Assembly (NCBI RefSeq): GCF_016887565.1
Contig: NZ_CP069396.1
Span: forward strand, 1,391,001 to 1,455,000
From: Archangium violaceum
GTDB lineage: Bacteria > Myxococcota > Myxococcia > Myxococcales > Myxococcaceae
Length of the DNA stretch: 64,000 nt
Reading direction: 5' to 3'
Shown here: in pieces, positions 28,540-38,452 of the stretch
How positions within the stretch are numbered: position 1 is the stretch's first letter
Layout of the letters: each line of letters begins with the position of its first letter
Notes under the pieces: generated by a model
Seen by the model: the letters and a program-made list of their open reading frames with translations, nothing else
Told to the model about the DNA's origin: nothing
The model's database searches: none
Position numbers and translations under genes: made by a program

Positions 28540-28962
28540 TCAGCTCGGGGCGGTGAGCCGGTCCAGGACGAGGGCGAGGAAGTCGCTCTCGCCGTGGAAG
28601 GCCCAGCCCAGGTGCGTCTTGCAGGCGGCGCACAGGGCGTACTCCCAGACGAAGCCCGGGAACCAGCTCGCCTCCGCGGTGAGCGGGCCGATGACGAGGC
28701 AGCCCTCGGCCCGCGCGAAGCAGCCGAAGTGGAAGACGAACCCGGATGGGTTCACGCGCGTGTGGCCGTGCCGGCCGTTGACGGTGGTGCGGTCTCGCTC
28801 GTGGGTGATGACGTGGCCGCACCGCGCGCAGCACAGGGGCGTCTCCGGAGCTCGGGATTCGGTGTCTTCCTTTGACTGGCTGGTGGGCGTGGTCTCGGTG
28901 GGCGCCGGGGGCTTGCCCTTGAGTCGTCGTGCTTCAGGGGTTGGCCAGGGGGACGGATTCAT
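28540..28962 (-). CDS. CULT-domain (cereblon-like ligand-binding) protein
   Basis: Zinc-binding protein of 140 residues. After a polar N-terminal tail of about 40 residues comes a single CULT domain, the fold that binds thalidomide in human cereblon and is known from some bacteria. Two CxxC zinc pairs are present (Cys45-Cys48 in CARC, Cys111-Cys114 in CAAC). All three aromatic-cage tryptophans are in place: Trp100 in SWFPG, Trp106 in FVWEYAL and Trp120 in HLGW. GFVFHFGCF and FLALVLDRL complete the family pattern. No Lon-like domain is attached. It should bind a uracil- or imide-like small molecule; the natural role of bacterial forms is unknown. ATG 28962 is used; an upstream GTG at 28992 lies inside a repeat. 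Confidence 0.88.
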   Translation of the reverse strand: MNPSPWPTPEARRLKGKPPAPTETTPTSQSKEDTESRAPETPLCCARCGHVITHERDRTTVNGRHGHTRVNPSGFVFHFGCFARAEGCLVIGPLTAEASWFPGFVWEYALCAACKTHLGWAFHGESDFLALVLDRLTAPS

Positions 28963-28984
28963 GGCTCGGACGAACGGACGGTAG

Positions 28985-29019
28985 ACCCTCACCCTGTCCC
29001 TCTCCCAGAGGGAGAGGGG
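28985..29019 (-). repeat. REP-like palindromic repeat, copy B
   Basis: Inverted copy of the element at 21358: ACCCTCACCCTG then arms CCCTCTCCC and GGGAGAGGG around AGA. It lies between the divergent CULT and ABC-transporter genes. Confidence 0.85.
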
Positions 29020-29110
29020 ACTCTTCCCGACTGCTCTTGCCCATGCGCGTGGCCGGATGCAAGCCCGGGCCCGCGTGGTATGTCCGCCTCGCGAGTGGGA
29101 GGTCGGTCGC

Positions 29111-30037
29111 TTGACGCGGAACGTTCACGTGCCCCTGGAGGTCTCCGAGGTCACCAAGGTGTACCCCAGGGGCATCCAGGCGCTCGATCAGGTCAGCTTC
29201 AGGATCTCCCCGGGCGAGCGGGCCTGCCTGCTCGGCCCCAACGGCGCGGGGAAGACGACCCTCATCCGCCTGCTCACCGGTGCGCTCCGGCCCTCGTCCG
29301 GACGGGTGAGCCTCTTCGGGCTTGGGATCGACGACCCCGACTTCCTCCTGGCCAAGCGGCGCGTGGGCATCGTCCCCCAGTCACCGGGCATGTATCGGGA
29401 CCTCACGGTGGACGACTACCTCCAACTGGTGAGAGACCTCTACGGCAGCGGGAACATCGCCGAGGTGGTGGAGGCCTTCGGTCTGGCGTCCTTCCGCTCG
29501 CGGCGGATGGCCGAGCTGTCCGGGGGCATGCAGCGCCGGTTGTCCATGGCCGCCGCGCTCGTCTCCTCGCCGGAGGTGCTGCTGTTGGACGAGCCCACGG
29601 TGGGGTTGGATCCCGTCGCCACGCGCGAGGTGCACACCTTCCTGCGCGAGGTGATGCCCGGCCGCACGGTGCTGCTGTGCACGCACAACCTGGCCGAGGC
29701 CGAGGCCCTCTGTGAGAGCGCGGTCATCCTCCGCCAGGGCCGGGTGTTGCTGCACGAGCGCATCGCCACCCTGCGCCAGCGCATCCAGCCAGTGCTGGTG
29801 CTGCGCGCCGCCCAGGGTCCCGAACGGCTGCTCCAGGCCCTCTCCGCGCGGGGCATCTCGCCCACGCGCGAGGAGGACGCGGTGCGCGTGCACGTGGCGG
29901 ACGCGGTGGCCCGGGCGCCCGAGCTGCTGCGCGGGCTGCTCGCCGAGGGCATGGATGTCTACGAGTGCCGGGTGGTGACGCCGAGCCTCGAGGACCTCTT
30001 CCTGGAGGTCGTGGGAGCCAAAGATGCTCGCGCGTGA
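29111..30037 (+). CDS. ABC-2 exporter ATPase
   Basis: ABC ATPase of 308 residues of the NodI/DrrA/CcmA group. Walker A is GPNGAGKTT, the Q-loop VPQSPGMYRDLTV, the signature LSGGMQRRLSMAAAL, Walker B VLLLDEPTVGLDP and the switch His in CTHNLAEAE, followed by a C-terminal extension of about 90 residues usual for this group. TTG 29111 is chosen because GGGAGG lies eight bases ahead; ATG 29057 is in frame but has no site and would add 18 atypical residues. It overlaps the permease gene by 14 bases, so the two form one exporter. Substrate unknown. Confidence 0.88.
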   Translation: MTRNVHVPLEVSEVTKVYPRGIQALDQVSFRISPGERACLLGPNGAGKTTLIRLLTGALRPSSGRVSLFGLGIDDPDFLLAKRRVGIVPQSPGMYRDLTVDDYLQLVRDLYGSGNIAEVVEAFGLASFRSRRMAELSGGMQRRLSMAAALVSSPEVLLLDEPTVGLDPVATREVHTFLREVMPGRTVLLCTHNLAEAEALCESAVILRQGRVLLHERIATLRQRIQPVLVLRAAQGPERLLQALSARGISPTREEDAVRVHVADAVARAPELLRGLLAEGMDVYECRVVTPSLEDLFLEVVGAKDARA

Positions 30038-30776
30038 GGTGCGGATCCTCTTCGGCAAGGAGTGGCGCCAGTTGCTGCGCAGTCGGGGCGCCATGGTGAC
30101 GGCGCTGCTGCTGCCGGTGCTGCTGCTGGTCATCATCCCGGGAGTGCAGATGCTCGGGCTGAAGAGCGGCGCGATGAAGCCGGTGAACCTCCCGCCCGGC
30201 GTGGAGCTGCCCCCAGGTCTCCGCGAGCTCGCGGAGGATCCCGTGGCCATGATGCGGGCCATGCTGGTTCCGTTCATCGCGCTCGGCGGGCTCATCGTGC
30301 CCTCGGTGACGGCCAGCTACATCCTCATCACCGAGCGCGAGTCGCGCACGCTCGAGCTGCTGGTGGCGCTCCCGGTACGCGTGGGGCAGATATTGCTCGC
30401 CAAGCTGCTGGCCCTGCTCGCCCTGGCCTCGGCCGTCACCCTGGTCCTCTTCTCCGTCGACGCGGCGCTCATCCTCTGGCTGCGCGTGGGCTCGCCCGGC
30501 TTCGTGCTGGCGCTCCTGCTGGTGCTGCTCACGTCACTGACCTTCTCCACCACCAGCGCGTTGCTCGTCAGCCTGTTGGCACGCGACTTCCGCACGGCCA
30601 ACAACATCAACGGGCTGCTCATCGGCCCCATCATCCTCGTCTGCTTCCTCGCCATGGTGGCGGTGCCGGGCCCCATCCTGACCGCGCTGCTGCTCGCGGC
30701 GCTGTTCACCGTGGGCGCGGGGGTGGCCACCTTCGTGGCACTGAGGGTCATCACCTTCGAGCGGCTGCTGCGCTGA
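30024..30776 (+). CDS. ABC-2 type permease
   Basis: Membrane subunit of 250 residues with about six helices. It begins MLAREVRILFGKEWRQLLRSRGAMV, the usual amphipathic start of ABC-2 permeases, then a hydrophobic helix, an outside loop (NLPPGVELPPG) and SYILITERESRTLELLVALPVR, a hallmark segment of this family. Gene start overlaps the ATPase gene. The pair would export a lipid, drug, sugar or similar compound; nothing in the sequence decides which. Confidence 0.88.
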   Translation: MLAREVRILFGKEWRQLLRSRGAMVTALLLPVLLLVIIPGVQMLGLKSGAMKPVNLPPGVELPPGLRELAEDPVAMMRAMLVPFIALGGLIVPSVTASYILITERESRTLELLVALPVRVGQILLAKLLALLALASAVTLVLFSVDAALILWLRVGSPGFVLALLLVLLTSLTFSTTSALLVSLLARDFRTANNINGLLIGPIILVCFLAMVAVPGPILTALLLAALFTVGAGVATFVALRVITFERLLR

Positions 30777-30815
30777 GCCGTCATCGGGGGTGGCCGGCAT
30801 GGCCGGGATCGTTCT

Positions 30816-31910
30816 ATGACCGGCTCTCCCATGCTCCTCCCGACCTGCATCACCGACCTGCACTTCGAGCCGTTGGATCTCGCCCTCACCGAGCCCTTCG
30901 CCATCGCCACGGGCGCGCCGGACATGGCGAACAACGTGCTCGTGCGCCTGAAGCTGGCGGACGGGACGGTGGGCCTGGGTGAGTCGGCGCCCCTCACGGC
31001 GGTGTCCGGCGAGACGCAGGCCAGCACGCTCGCGGCCATCACCTCCGTGCGCGAGGCGCTGCTCGGACGGGACGCGCGTGGCTGGCGCCCCATTGGCGCA
31101 TGGCTCGCCGAGGCCCTCCCGGGGGCTCCCTCCGCGCGCTGTGGCATCGAGCTGGCGCTGCTGGACGCGCTGGGCCGGCACTACCGGATGCCGCTGTTCG
31201 CCTTCTTCGGCGGGGCGGGCACCGGGCTGGACATCGACATGACGGTGACGGCTGGTGACGAGGCGCACGCGGCGTCCTCGGCCCGGGCCATCGTCGCCAG
31301 GGGCATCCGCACCCTCAAGGTGAAGGTGGGCGCGCTGTCCGCCGAGGAGGACGTGCGGCGCATGGTGGTCATCCGGCGCGAGGCGCCCAACGCGCGGCTG
31401 TTCGCGGACGCCAACGGGGGCTACACCGTGGCGCAGGCCCGGACGTTCCTCGAGGGGCTGGAGGCCGCGGGCATCCCCCTGGCGCTCTTCGAGCAGCCCG
31501 TGCCTCGCGAGGACTGGGAGGGCATGGCCGAGCTGACGCGCTCGTCGCGGGTGCCCATCTGCGCGGACGAGTCGGCCCGCACGGCGAAGGACGTGCTGCG
31601 CCTGGCGCGCGAGGGTGGCGCGCACGGCGTCAACCTCAAGCTGATGAAGAGTGGCGTGGTGGAGTCCCTGGCCATGTGGAACCTGGCGCGCGCCTCCGGC
31701 ATGGAGCTGATGATGGGGGGCATGGTGGAGAGCACCCTGGCCATGAGCAGCGCGGCGCACTTCGCCGCCGGGTTGGGCGGCTTCGACTACGCGGACCTGG
31801 ACACGCACCTCTTCATCCGAGAGCACTCCTTTCAAGGGGGTCTGCGGATGCGGGACGGGCACGTGGACATCGGACATGTCCAGGCCGGCCACGGTGTCGA
31901 CCTGGGCTGA
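30816..31910 (+). CDS. Dipeptide epimerase-like enolase superfamily enzyme
   Basis: Mandelate racemase/muconate-lactonising-type enzyme of 364 residues. The capping domain includes GLGESAPL. The barrel has the KxK pair Lys168-Lys170 (LKVKVG), metal ligands Asp198 (ADANGGY), Glu226 (FEQPVP) and Asp251 (ADES), and a catalytic Lys in NLKLMKSG (275-278). This set, with ES at the third ligand and MMGGMVES near the end, is that of L-Ala-D/L-Glu and related dipeptide epimerases, though specificity cannot be read directly. Forty bases separate it from the permease gene, so it may share that transcript. It could recycle murein peptides or act on a small peptide. Confidence 0.87.
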   Translation: MTGSPMLLPTCITDLHFEPLDLALTEPFAIATGAPDMANNVLVRLKLADGTVGLGESAPLTAVSGETQASTLAAITSVREALLGRDARGWRPIGAWLAEALPGAPSARCGIELALLDALGRHYRMPLFAFFGGAGTGLDIDMTVTAGDEAHAASSARAIVARGIRTLKVKVGALSAEEDVRRMVVIRREAPNARLFADANGGYTVAQARTFLEGLEAAGIPLALFEQPVPREDWEGMAELTRSSRVPICADESARTAKDVLRLAREGGAHGVNLKLMKSGVVESLAMWNLARASGMELMMGGMVESTLAMSSAAHFAAGLGGFDYADLDTHLFIREHSFQGGLRMRDGHVDIGHVQAGHGVDLG

Positions 31911-31985
31911 GCCGTTGGGCGCCGTGGGTCTCCTGTGCCAAAGTGACACGCACCGGCCGTGAAGGCCGGCAGGGGGAGACACCGC

Positions 31986-33662
<1,677 letters not shown>

Positions 33663-33698
33663 GGGCTCGGGTGGTCCTGGTAGCGTGCGTGGAGCGAC

Positions 33699-33938
33699 AT
33701 GTCCACGACCGCCACCCGCAGGCTGCACATCGCCCTCTGGCTTCTCGCCACCCTCGCCGCGTTGGCGGGGGCGCTGTTCTGCGCCTTTCAGTGGCTGGGG
33801 CACGCGCTGGGCTTTCTGCGGTCCGACAACGCCGTGCTGATGCGCGGGGCGGGCTCCTGGGCGTTCGCGACCCTCCTGTGCCTGTTCGTGTGCTTCCGGT
33901 GCGCGATGCGCTTCGCAGACTCCGGAAAGTACGACTGA
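33699..33938 (+). CDS. Small two-helix membrane protein
   Basis: Protein of 79 residues with two hydrophobic helices (about 10-34 and 49-66) joined by a short loop, ending FADSGKYD. The ATG at 33699 follows GTGGAG. I do not recognise the family. It begins 36 bases after the monooxygenase stop and may belong to that transcript, and it converges with the EamA transporter gene. Confidence 0.65.
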   Translation: MSTTATRRLHIALWLLATLAALAGALFCAFQWLGHALGFLRSDNAVLMRGAGSWAFATLLCLFVCFRCAMRFADSGKYD

Positions 33939-33959
33939 GCCTCCCGGAGCTGGGTCCGC

Positions 33960-34826
33960 TCAGCTCCCCGCGCCCTCGTGCGCCGGAGTCTCCTTCGACG
34001 CGGACGCATGGCCGCCCCGGGAGCCCAGCAGCGTGCGCCACGCGGTGGCGAGCAGGATGATGGTGCCGCCCACGAGCGCCCACTTCCCGGGCCGCTCGCC
34101 CGCGAAGAGGAAGGTCCACACCGGGTTGAGCACCGGCTCCAGCAGGATGAGCAGCGAGGCCTCCACGGCGGGAGTCTCGCGCAGGCCGCGCTGGAAGAGG
34201 GCGTAGGCCAAGCCGAGCTGGAACACGCCGAGGAAGACGAGCAGTCCGAGGTCCAGCGCCGTGGGCGCGGGCCCCCCGAGCGCGGGCAGCAGCACGCTGG
34301 CGCCAGCGATGATGTTGCCCCACACGAGCACCGCGGAGCCCTCCTCTCCCACCGCGCGCAGTCCGAGGATGCACAGGGCGAAAGCGAGGCCCGAGCCCAG
34401 CGCCAGCACGTTGCCCAGGAACTGCCCGGGGTCGAGCTGGTCGAGGAAGAAGAGGCTCAGGCCGAGCAGGAACACGGGGACGGCGGCCAGCTCACCGCGG
34501 GAGGGGCGCTCGCGCAGCAGCAGCGGCGACAGGAGCAGCACGTAGAGCGGCGCGGTGTCCTGCAGGAAGATGGCGTTGGCCGAGGTGGTGAGCTTGTTGG
34601 CGAGGATGAAGAGCACCACCGTGCCCGCGTAGGCCACCGCCGCGGCGAAGCCCCGCCAGGACAGACGTCGGCGGCCAGCGGGAATGGCGAGCGCCAGCGT
34701 CAGCGCCGCGACGAGCGAGCGCCCGGAGGCGATCTGCCAGCCCGACAGGGTGGACAGCTTCACGGCGGCGCCGGCCGTGGACCAGAGCACGGCGGCGGCG
34801 AGGAGGTAGAGGCGGGAGCGGAGCAT
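33960..34826 (-). CDS. EamA/DMT-family transporter
   Basis: Inner-membrane protein of 288 residues with about ten helices in two five-helix EamA repeats. It starts MLRSRLYLLAAAVLWSTAGAAVKLS, a classic opening of the drug/metabolite transporter family, with LLLSPLLLRERPS at the end of repeat one and PVLNPVWTFLFAGERPG in repeat two. Substrates of this family range from amino acids to nucleotide sugars; not predictable here. First gene of a minus-strand group facing the small membrane protein. Confidence 0.9.
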   Translation of the reverse strand: MLRSRLYLLAAAVLWSTAGAAVKLSTLSGWQIASGRSLVAALTLALAIPAGRRRLSWRGFAAAVAYAGTVVLFILANKLTTSANAIFLQDTAPLYVLLLSPLLLRERPSRGELAAVPVFLLGLSLFFLDQLDPGQFLGNVLALGSGLAFALCILGLRAVGEEGSAVLVWGNIIAGASVLLPALGGPAPTALDLGLLVFLGVFQLGLAYALFQRGLRETPAVEASLLILLEPVLNPVWTFLFAGERPGKWALVGGTIILLATAWRTLLGSRGGHASASKETPAHEGAGS

Positions 34827-34899
34827 GGCGGCGCGGGTGACTCATACGCCGGGCACTCCGGGAAAGCCACCGCCGCTGGCTGGAGCGCACGAGGGGCGG

Positions 34900-35769
34900 C
34901 TAGGCCCCCAGGAAGCGGCGGTACCGGGCCTCGAGCGCCATGTAGATGGCATAGGCCACGAGGCCCGCCGCGGCCAGGGCCAGCAGCACCGTCCCGTAGG
35001 GCTGGGCCGCGAGCGTCGCCAGGGCCCCATCCAGTCCATGGGCTCGCCGCGGGTTGGCGGTGAGCGCCGCCTGGACGAGGAACACGCCCATCATCACGAA
35101 CACCAGGCCTCGCGCGAGGATGCCCAGCTTGGAGACGCGCACCGCCCACTCGGCCTGTCGTGGCGGCATCCCGTCCAGCCGCAGCTTGTCGCGGAACTTC
35201 TCCTTCCACGCCTTGTAGGCCTGCCAGATGCCGACGCCAGCGATGACGAGGCCCACCACGGCCACCAGGGCCTGCCCGAAGGGCTGCGACATCAACCGGG
35301 CCGTCCAGGTCTGGGCGCTCTGGTCCCCGTGTCTGCCGACGCCTCCAGTGCCCAGCACCAGGCGGAAGGCCGCCATCGCGAGGAAGGCGTAGACGCCCGC
35401 GCTCACCAGGTAGCCCGCCCGCGTGACGAGCCCCTTGGCGCCGGTGCCCTTGCCGTCCGGATCCATCCAGGCCTGCACCACGCGCCAGAGGACGTAGCCC
35501 ACCATGCCCACGGCCACCACCGCGAGCAGCACCGTGCCCCAGGTCTCCTGGGCCAGCGTGGTCAGTGCGCCCTTCGTATCGGTCGTCTCGCCGCCCTGGC
35601 CGAAGGCCACCTGCAGCGCGAGCACCCCGACCACGGCGTACACCACGCCCTTGGCCAGGTAGCCCAGGCGGGCCAGCCGCTCCGTCCAGGGATTGTGCAT
35701 CGCCCTGGCCCCGAGGTGGTCTCCCTGTCGTTTCAGCTCCGACGCCTTCCGGCCAATCTCGTTCGCCAT
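34900..35769 (-). CDS. DUF1206 membrane protein
   Basis: Protein of 289 residues made of three related two-helix units, each opening with a glycine-rich pattern: GYLAKGVVYAVVG, GYLVSAGVYAFLA and GILARGLVFVMMG. This is the DUF1206 architecture. The start at 35769 is chosen because GGGAGG stands just upstream and gives MANEIGRKASEL; the longer frame to 35847 adds a basic stretch with no site. Function unknown; members occur near stress genes in many bacteria. It lies 73 bases upstream of the EamA gene on the same strand. Confidence 0.85.
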   Translation of the reverse strand: MANEIGRKASELKRQGDHLGARAMHNPWTERLARLGYLAKGVVYAVVGVLALQVAFGQGGETTDTKGALTTLAQETWGTVLLAVVAVGMVGYVLWRVVQAWMDPDGKGTGAKGLVTRAGYLVSAGVYAFLAMAAFRLVLGTGGVGRHGDQSAQTWTARLMSQPFGQALVAVVGLVIAGVGIWQAYKAWKEKFRDKLRLDGMPPRQAEWAVRVSKLGILARGLVFVMMGVFLVQAALTANPRRAHGLDGALATLAAQPYGTVLLALAAAGLVAYAIYMALEARYRRFLGA

Positions 35770-35886
35770 CGTCCCTCCCGTCCTCTGGCGTTTCCAAAGG
35801 TAGGCACACGCGGCGGCGTACCTGGGAGAGCGCCTGGAAGGCCGCATGGCCTCCGAGCGGACGAGCTCACACCGTGCCCGAGCGCG

Positions 35887-36942
35887 CTACTCGCTCCCGG
35901 CGGGCGAGGTGAGCCGCCGCGACGAGTCCGGCGGAGGCGTCACGTCGAACACGAAGCGGCTGAGCACCGGGTAGTGGTCCGACGTGGTGGTGCCGTACTG
36001 GGAGATGTAGTTGTCCGGCCGCAGGCGCTGGGCCGAATCGCTCACGTAGCGCGGGAGCAGCTCGTTGCTGACGAGCTGGTGGTCGATGAACTGGGTGTTG
36101 CTCACCGTGCTCCGCTGTCCCACGAGGGACAGGGGCTGGGTGAGGAAGGTGTACTCCTCCGGAGCGTCGAGGAGGTTCTTGTACGGCGTGGGCATGTAGC
36201 CGTTGACGACGTTGGGGTCGCGGGTGATGGAGACGTCCACGTCGTCGTTCCAGTCTCCGAGCACGAGGACCGGCGTGTTCATCAGCTCCGTGTCCAGGTA
36301 GTCCTCGAGCGCCAGCGCCGCGCGCCGACGTCGGTCATAGGACTCCATGTCCGAGAACGCCTTCATGTGCAGCACGATGGCCACCAGGTCCACACTCGCC
36401 CCGTCGCGGGTGATGCGCAGGTCCACCCGCAGTGGTGGCCGCGTACCGAAGTCGTAGTTGCTCGAGGTCAGGATGAGCTGCTTGTCCAGGAGGGTGACCA
36501 CGTCCGAGCGGTAGAGGAGGCCCACCTTCTGTTCGGTGGTGGAGTAGTAGGTCGAACCATAGGGGACCTCGTTGGCCAGGAATCCGTCGTAGCCGGGCAG
36601 CTGCTGCTTCAGCGCGGCGAAGTGCGTGGCATCGACCACCTCCTCCAGGCCCCAGATGTCCGCCCCGGTCGTGGAGATGACCTTCCGCACGTTGTCGAGC
36701 TGGAGCTGCTCGTTCGACGGACCCGCATCCGGGGATCCGAAGAACTCGAGGTTCCAGTTGGCCGCGCTGAACGCCAGGGGCGGTGTGCCCGCATCCCCCG
36801 TCGTCCCGGCATCACCCCCGGGAGTGCCCGCGTCCCCCGTCATCCCGGCATCGAGGGGCGGGTCGCCCTCCTCGGAGGGCTTCTGGCAGGCACCAAGGAC
36901 GGTGAGAACGGCGAGCGTTCCCAGCAGGCGGGCGAACGGCAT
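35887..36942 (-). CDS. Endonuclease/exonuclease/phosphatase-fold lipoprotein
   Basis: Lipoprotein of 351 residues: lipobox LGAC near residue 19, then an Asp-Ala-Gly-Thr-Pro repeat linker (DAGTPGGDAGTTGDAGTPP). From about residue 60 an EEP-superfamily domain follows: ANWNLEFFG, DIWGLEEVVDATHF (metal-binding Glu), VLHMKAFSD, LGDWNDDVDV (Asp-x-Asn) and the C-terminal TTSDHYPV with the catalytic Asp-His pair. All catalytic positions are present, so it is probably an active extracytoplasmic nuclease or phosphodiesterase. Substrate unknown. It is transcribed toward the DUF1206 gene. Confidence 0.88.
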   Translation of the reverse strand: MPFARLLGTLAVLTVLGACQKPSEEGDPPLDAGMTGDAGTPGGDAGTTGDAGTPPLAFSAANWNLEFFGSPDAGPSNEQLQLDNVRKVISTTGADIWGLEEVVDATHFAALKQQLPGYDGFLANEVPYGSTYYSTTEQKVGLLYRSDVVTLLDKQLILTSSNYDFGTRPPLRVDLRITRDGASVDLVAIVLHMKAFSDMESYDRRRRAALALEDYLDTELMNTPVLVLGDWNDDVDVSITRDPNVVNGYMPTPYKNLLDAPEEYTFLTQPLSLVGQRSTVSNTQFIDHQLVSNELLPRYVSDSAQRLRPDNYISQYGTTTSDHYPVLSRFVFDVTPPPDSSRRLTSPAGSE

Positions 36943-37035
36943 GGGAGTCGGGCTCCGGACTCGGGGGAGGGGTTCTCCACCCCGGGGAGCCCGACTCTAG
37001 CGTGTCCCCGCTCCGGTACAGAAGCGTGACACGGA

Positions 37036-37716
37036 CTACTGCGCCGCCAGGATGCGGCGCAGCTCGTCCTTGTCGTTGGAGTACTGGAAGGACTCGTACA
37101 GCTTGAAGCTGTTCTCCATGTCCAGCAGGTGCGGGCGGATCAGGCGGAGGGCCTTCAGCTTGTCCTTGGAGAAGTTGAAGTGGCGGAGGATGTCCTGCGT
37201 CTGGGACACCAGGAAGTACTGGGTGGACGCCGCCTCCTCCAGCACGGCGAGCTGATCATCCCCGAAGGGCTCGTTGCGGATGGCCGCCACCAGCGAGCGC
37301 AGCATGGCATCGGTGATGGGCTGCGCCGTGGGCGGCTGCGGCTGCGGCGGGGGCTGCGGCGGACGCGAGGGCTCCGGGCGCTGCGCCAGCGGGGCGTTCG
37401 TCACCTGCCGGCCCACCTCCTTGAGGTCCGCGCGCGCGCTGTCGATCATCTGCTGCAGCTGCCGGTCCTTCTTCGCCCGGCCCGCGGCGGTGGCGAGCTT
37501 CTCGTTGATGTTCGCCAGCTGCAGGAGCAGCGCGTCGCGCTCCACCACCACCGGGGTCCCCGCCGTGTCCGGGAAGCCCGTGGTGCCCGGATTGCCGTTC
37601 GGCGGCGGCGGCCGGACCTGCGCGGGCGGGGGAGCGGCCTTCGCCTCCGTGCTCTTGTTCTGGGCCAGGGCCGGGACAGACAGCAGGGTCGCCACGGCAA
37701 TCAGTACCGCTCTCAT
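37036..37716 (-). CDS. Secreted DUF4476 protein
   Basis: Exported protein of 226 residues: a signal peptide ending VPALAQ, a Pro-rich stretch (APPPAQVRPPPPNG), a coiled-coil-like segment near 60-100, a second Pro/Gln-rich linker (PPQPPPQPQPPT) and a C-terminal DUF4476 domain of about 90 residues (from DAMLRSLVAAIRNEPFGDD to the end). The domain is all-helical and of unknown function; similar proteins are common in myxobacteria and Bacteroidota. Divergent from the basic protein gene at 37866, with a 149-base gap. Confidence 0.82.
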   Translation of the reverse strand: MRAVLIAVATLLSVPALAQNKSTEAKAAPPPAQVRPPPPNGNPGTTGFPDTAGTPVVVERDALLLQLANINEKLATAAGRAKKDRQLQQMIDSARADLKEVGRQVTNAPLAQRPEPSRPPQPPPQPQPPTAQPITDAMLRSLVAAIRNEPFGDDQLAVLEEAASTQYFLVSQTQDILRHFNFSKDKLKALRLIRPHLLDMENSFKLYESFQYSNDKDELRRILAAQ

Positions 37717-37865
37717 CCGTTTCTCCGGGGTGAAGATTGTTTTGTGCGCCGGACAGGTGTGCAGTCTGATGGATGTTCCCGCGCTCGCCCGACTGGCGAA
37801 TCAGTATAGCCTGTCCGGCTCCGGGCCCAGCGGCTCGCACCGCCCGTGATGGAGGAAAGAGACTG

Positions 37866-38366
37866 ATGGCCGAGAAATGGGACAAGCAGCTGATGGACTT
37901 CCTCAAGCGCTCCGGTGAGGAGCTCAAGCGCACCGGCGAGGAGCTCAAGACCGAGGCGCAGCGGCTGATGGTGGAGGTGAAGGACCCCGCCAAGCAGGCC
38001 AAGGTGCGGGAGGGTCTCGAGAACCTGCGCACCTGGGCGGTGTCCACCGGCAAGCAGGCGGCGGAGCGCATCGAGTCGGCCGTGCGCCACGTCGAGGAGA
38101 GCGTCGAGGGTGCTTTCAAGGAGCAGGCGGCCTCCGCGCCGGCCCCCAGCCCGAGCCCGGAGCCGAGCCCCCGTCAGGAGTCGAGTCCCCGCTCCGAGCC
38201 AGCGCCCCGTCCCCAGCCGGCGAAGAAGGCGGGGACCAAATCCATCGGCCGCAAGAAGACGGCCGCCAAGGCCCCCGCCCAGAAGACGGCCGCCAAGAAG
38301 GCCGCCGCCAGGAAGGGCCCCCAGAAGTCCATCGGCCGCAAGAAGCCCTCCCGCCCGGCGACCTGA
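37866..38366 (+). CDS. Helical protein with histone H1-like Lys/Ala tail
   Basis: Protein of 166 residues. Residues 1-85 are amphipathic helix with an 11-residue-like periodicity (SGEELKRTGEELKTEAQRL), then a Pro/Ser linker, then a basic tail with AKKAGT, KTAAKAPAQKTAAKKAAARK and two KSIGRKK repeats. The tail resembles histone H1 C-termini and could bind DNA or acidic surfaces; the head resembles apolipoprotein/YtxH-type helices. ATG 37866 follows GGAGGAAAGAG; the longer frame begins upstream without a site. It is 87 bases upstream of grpE. Function unknown. Confidence 0.72.
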   Translation: MAEKWDKQLMDFLKRSGEELKRTGEELKTEAQRLMVEVKDPAKQAKVREGLENLRTWAVSTGKQAAERIESAVRHVEESVEGAFKEQAASAPAPSPSPEPSPRQESSPRSEPAPRPQPAKKAGTKSIGRKKTAAKAPAQKTAAKKAAARKGPQKSIGRKKPSRPAT

Positions 38367-38452
38367 CATCCAGGGGACGCCAGTGGGGCGGCCTGCCTCT
38401 GGCCGCCCCCGGAGCGGTTGGATCGACCCAGGCCCCATGACATAGTGCGCCC

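Noticed and set aside
28553-28984. Plus-strand 143-residue frame opposite the CULT gene
   Set aside because: The minus frame has the complete CULT zinc and Trp pattern; the plus frame shows nothing.
34825-37029. Plus-strand open frame of 734 residues across three minus-strand genes
   Set aside because: Spans the DUF1206 and nuclease-fold genes, both with recognisable domains and starts; composition is that of an antisense frame.
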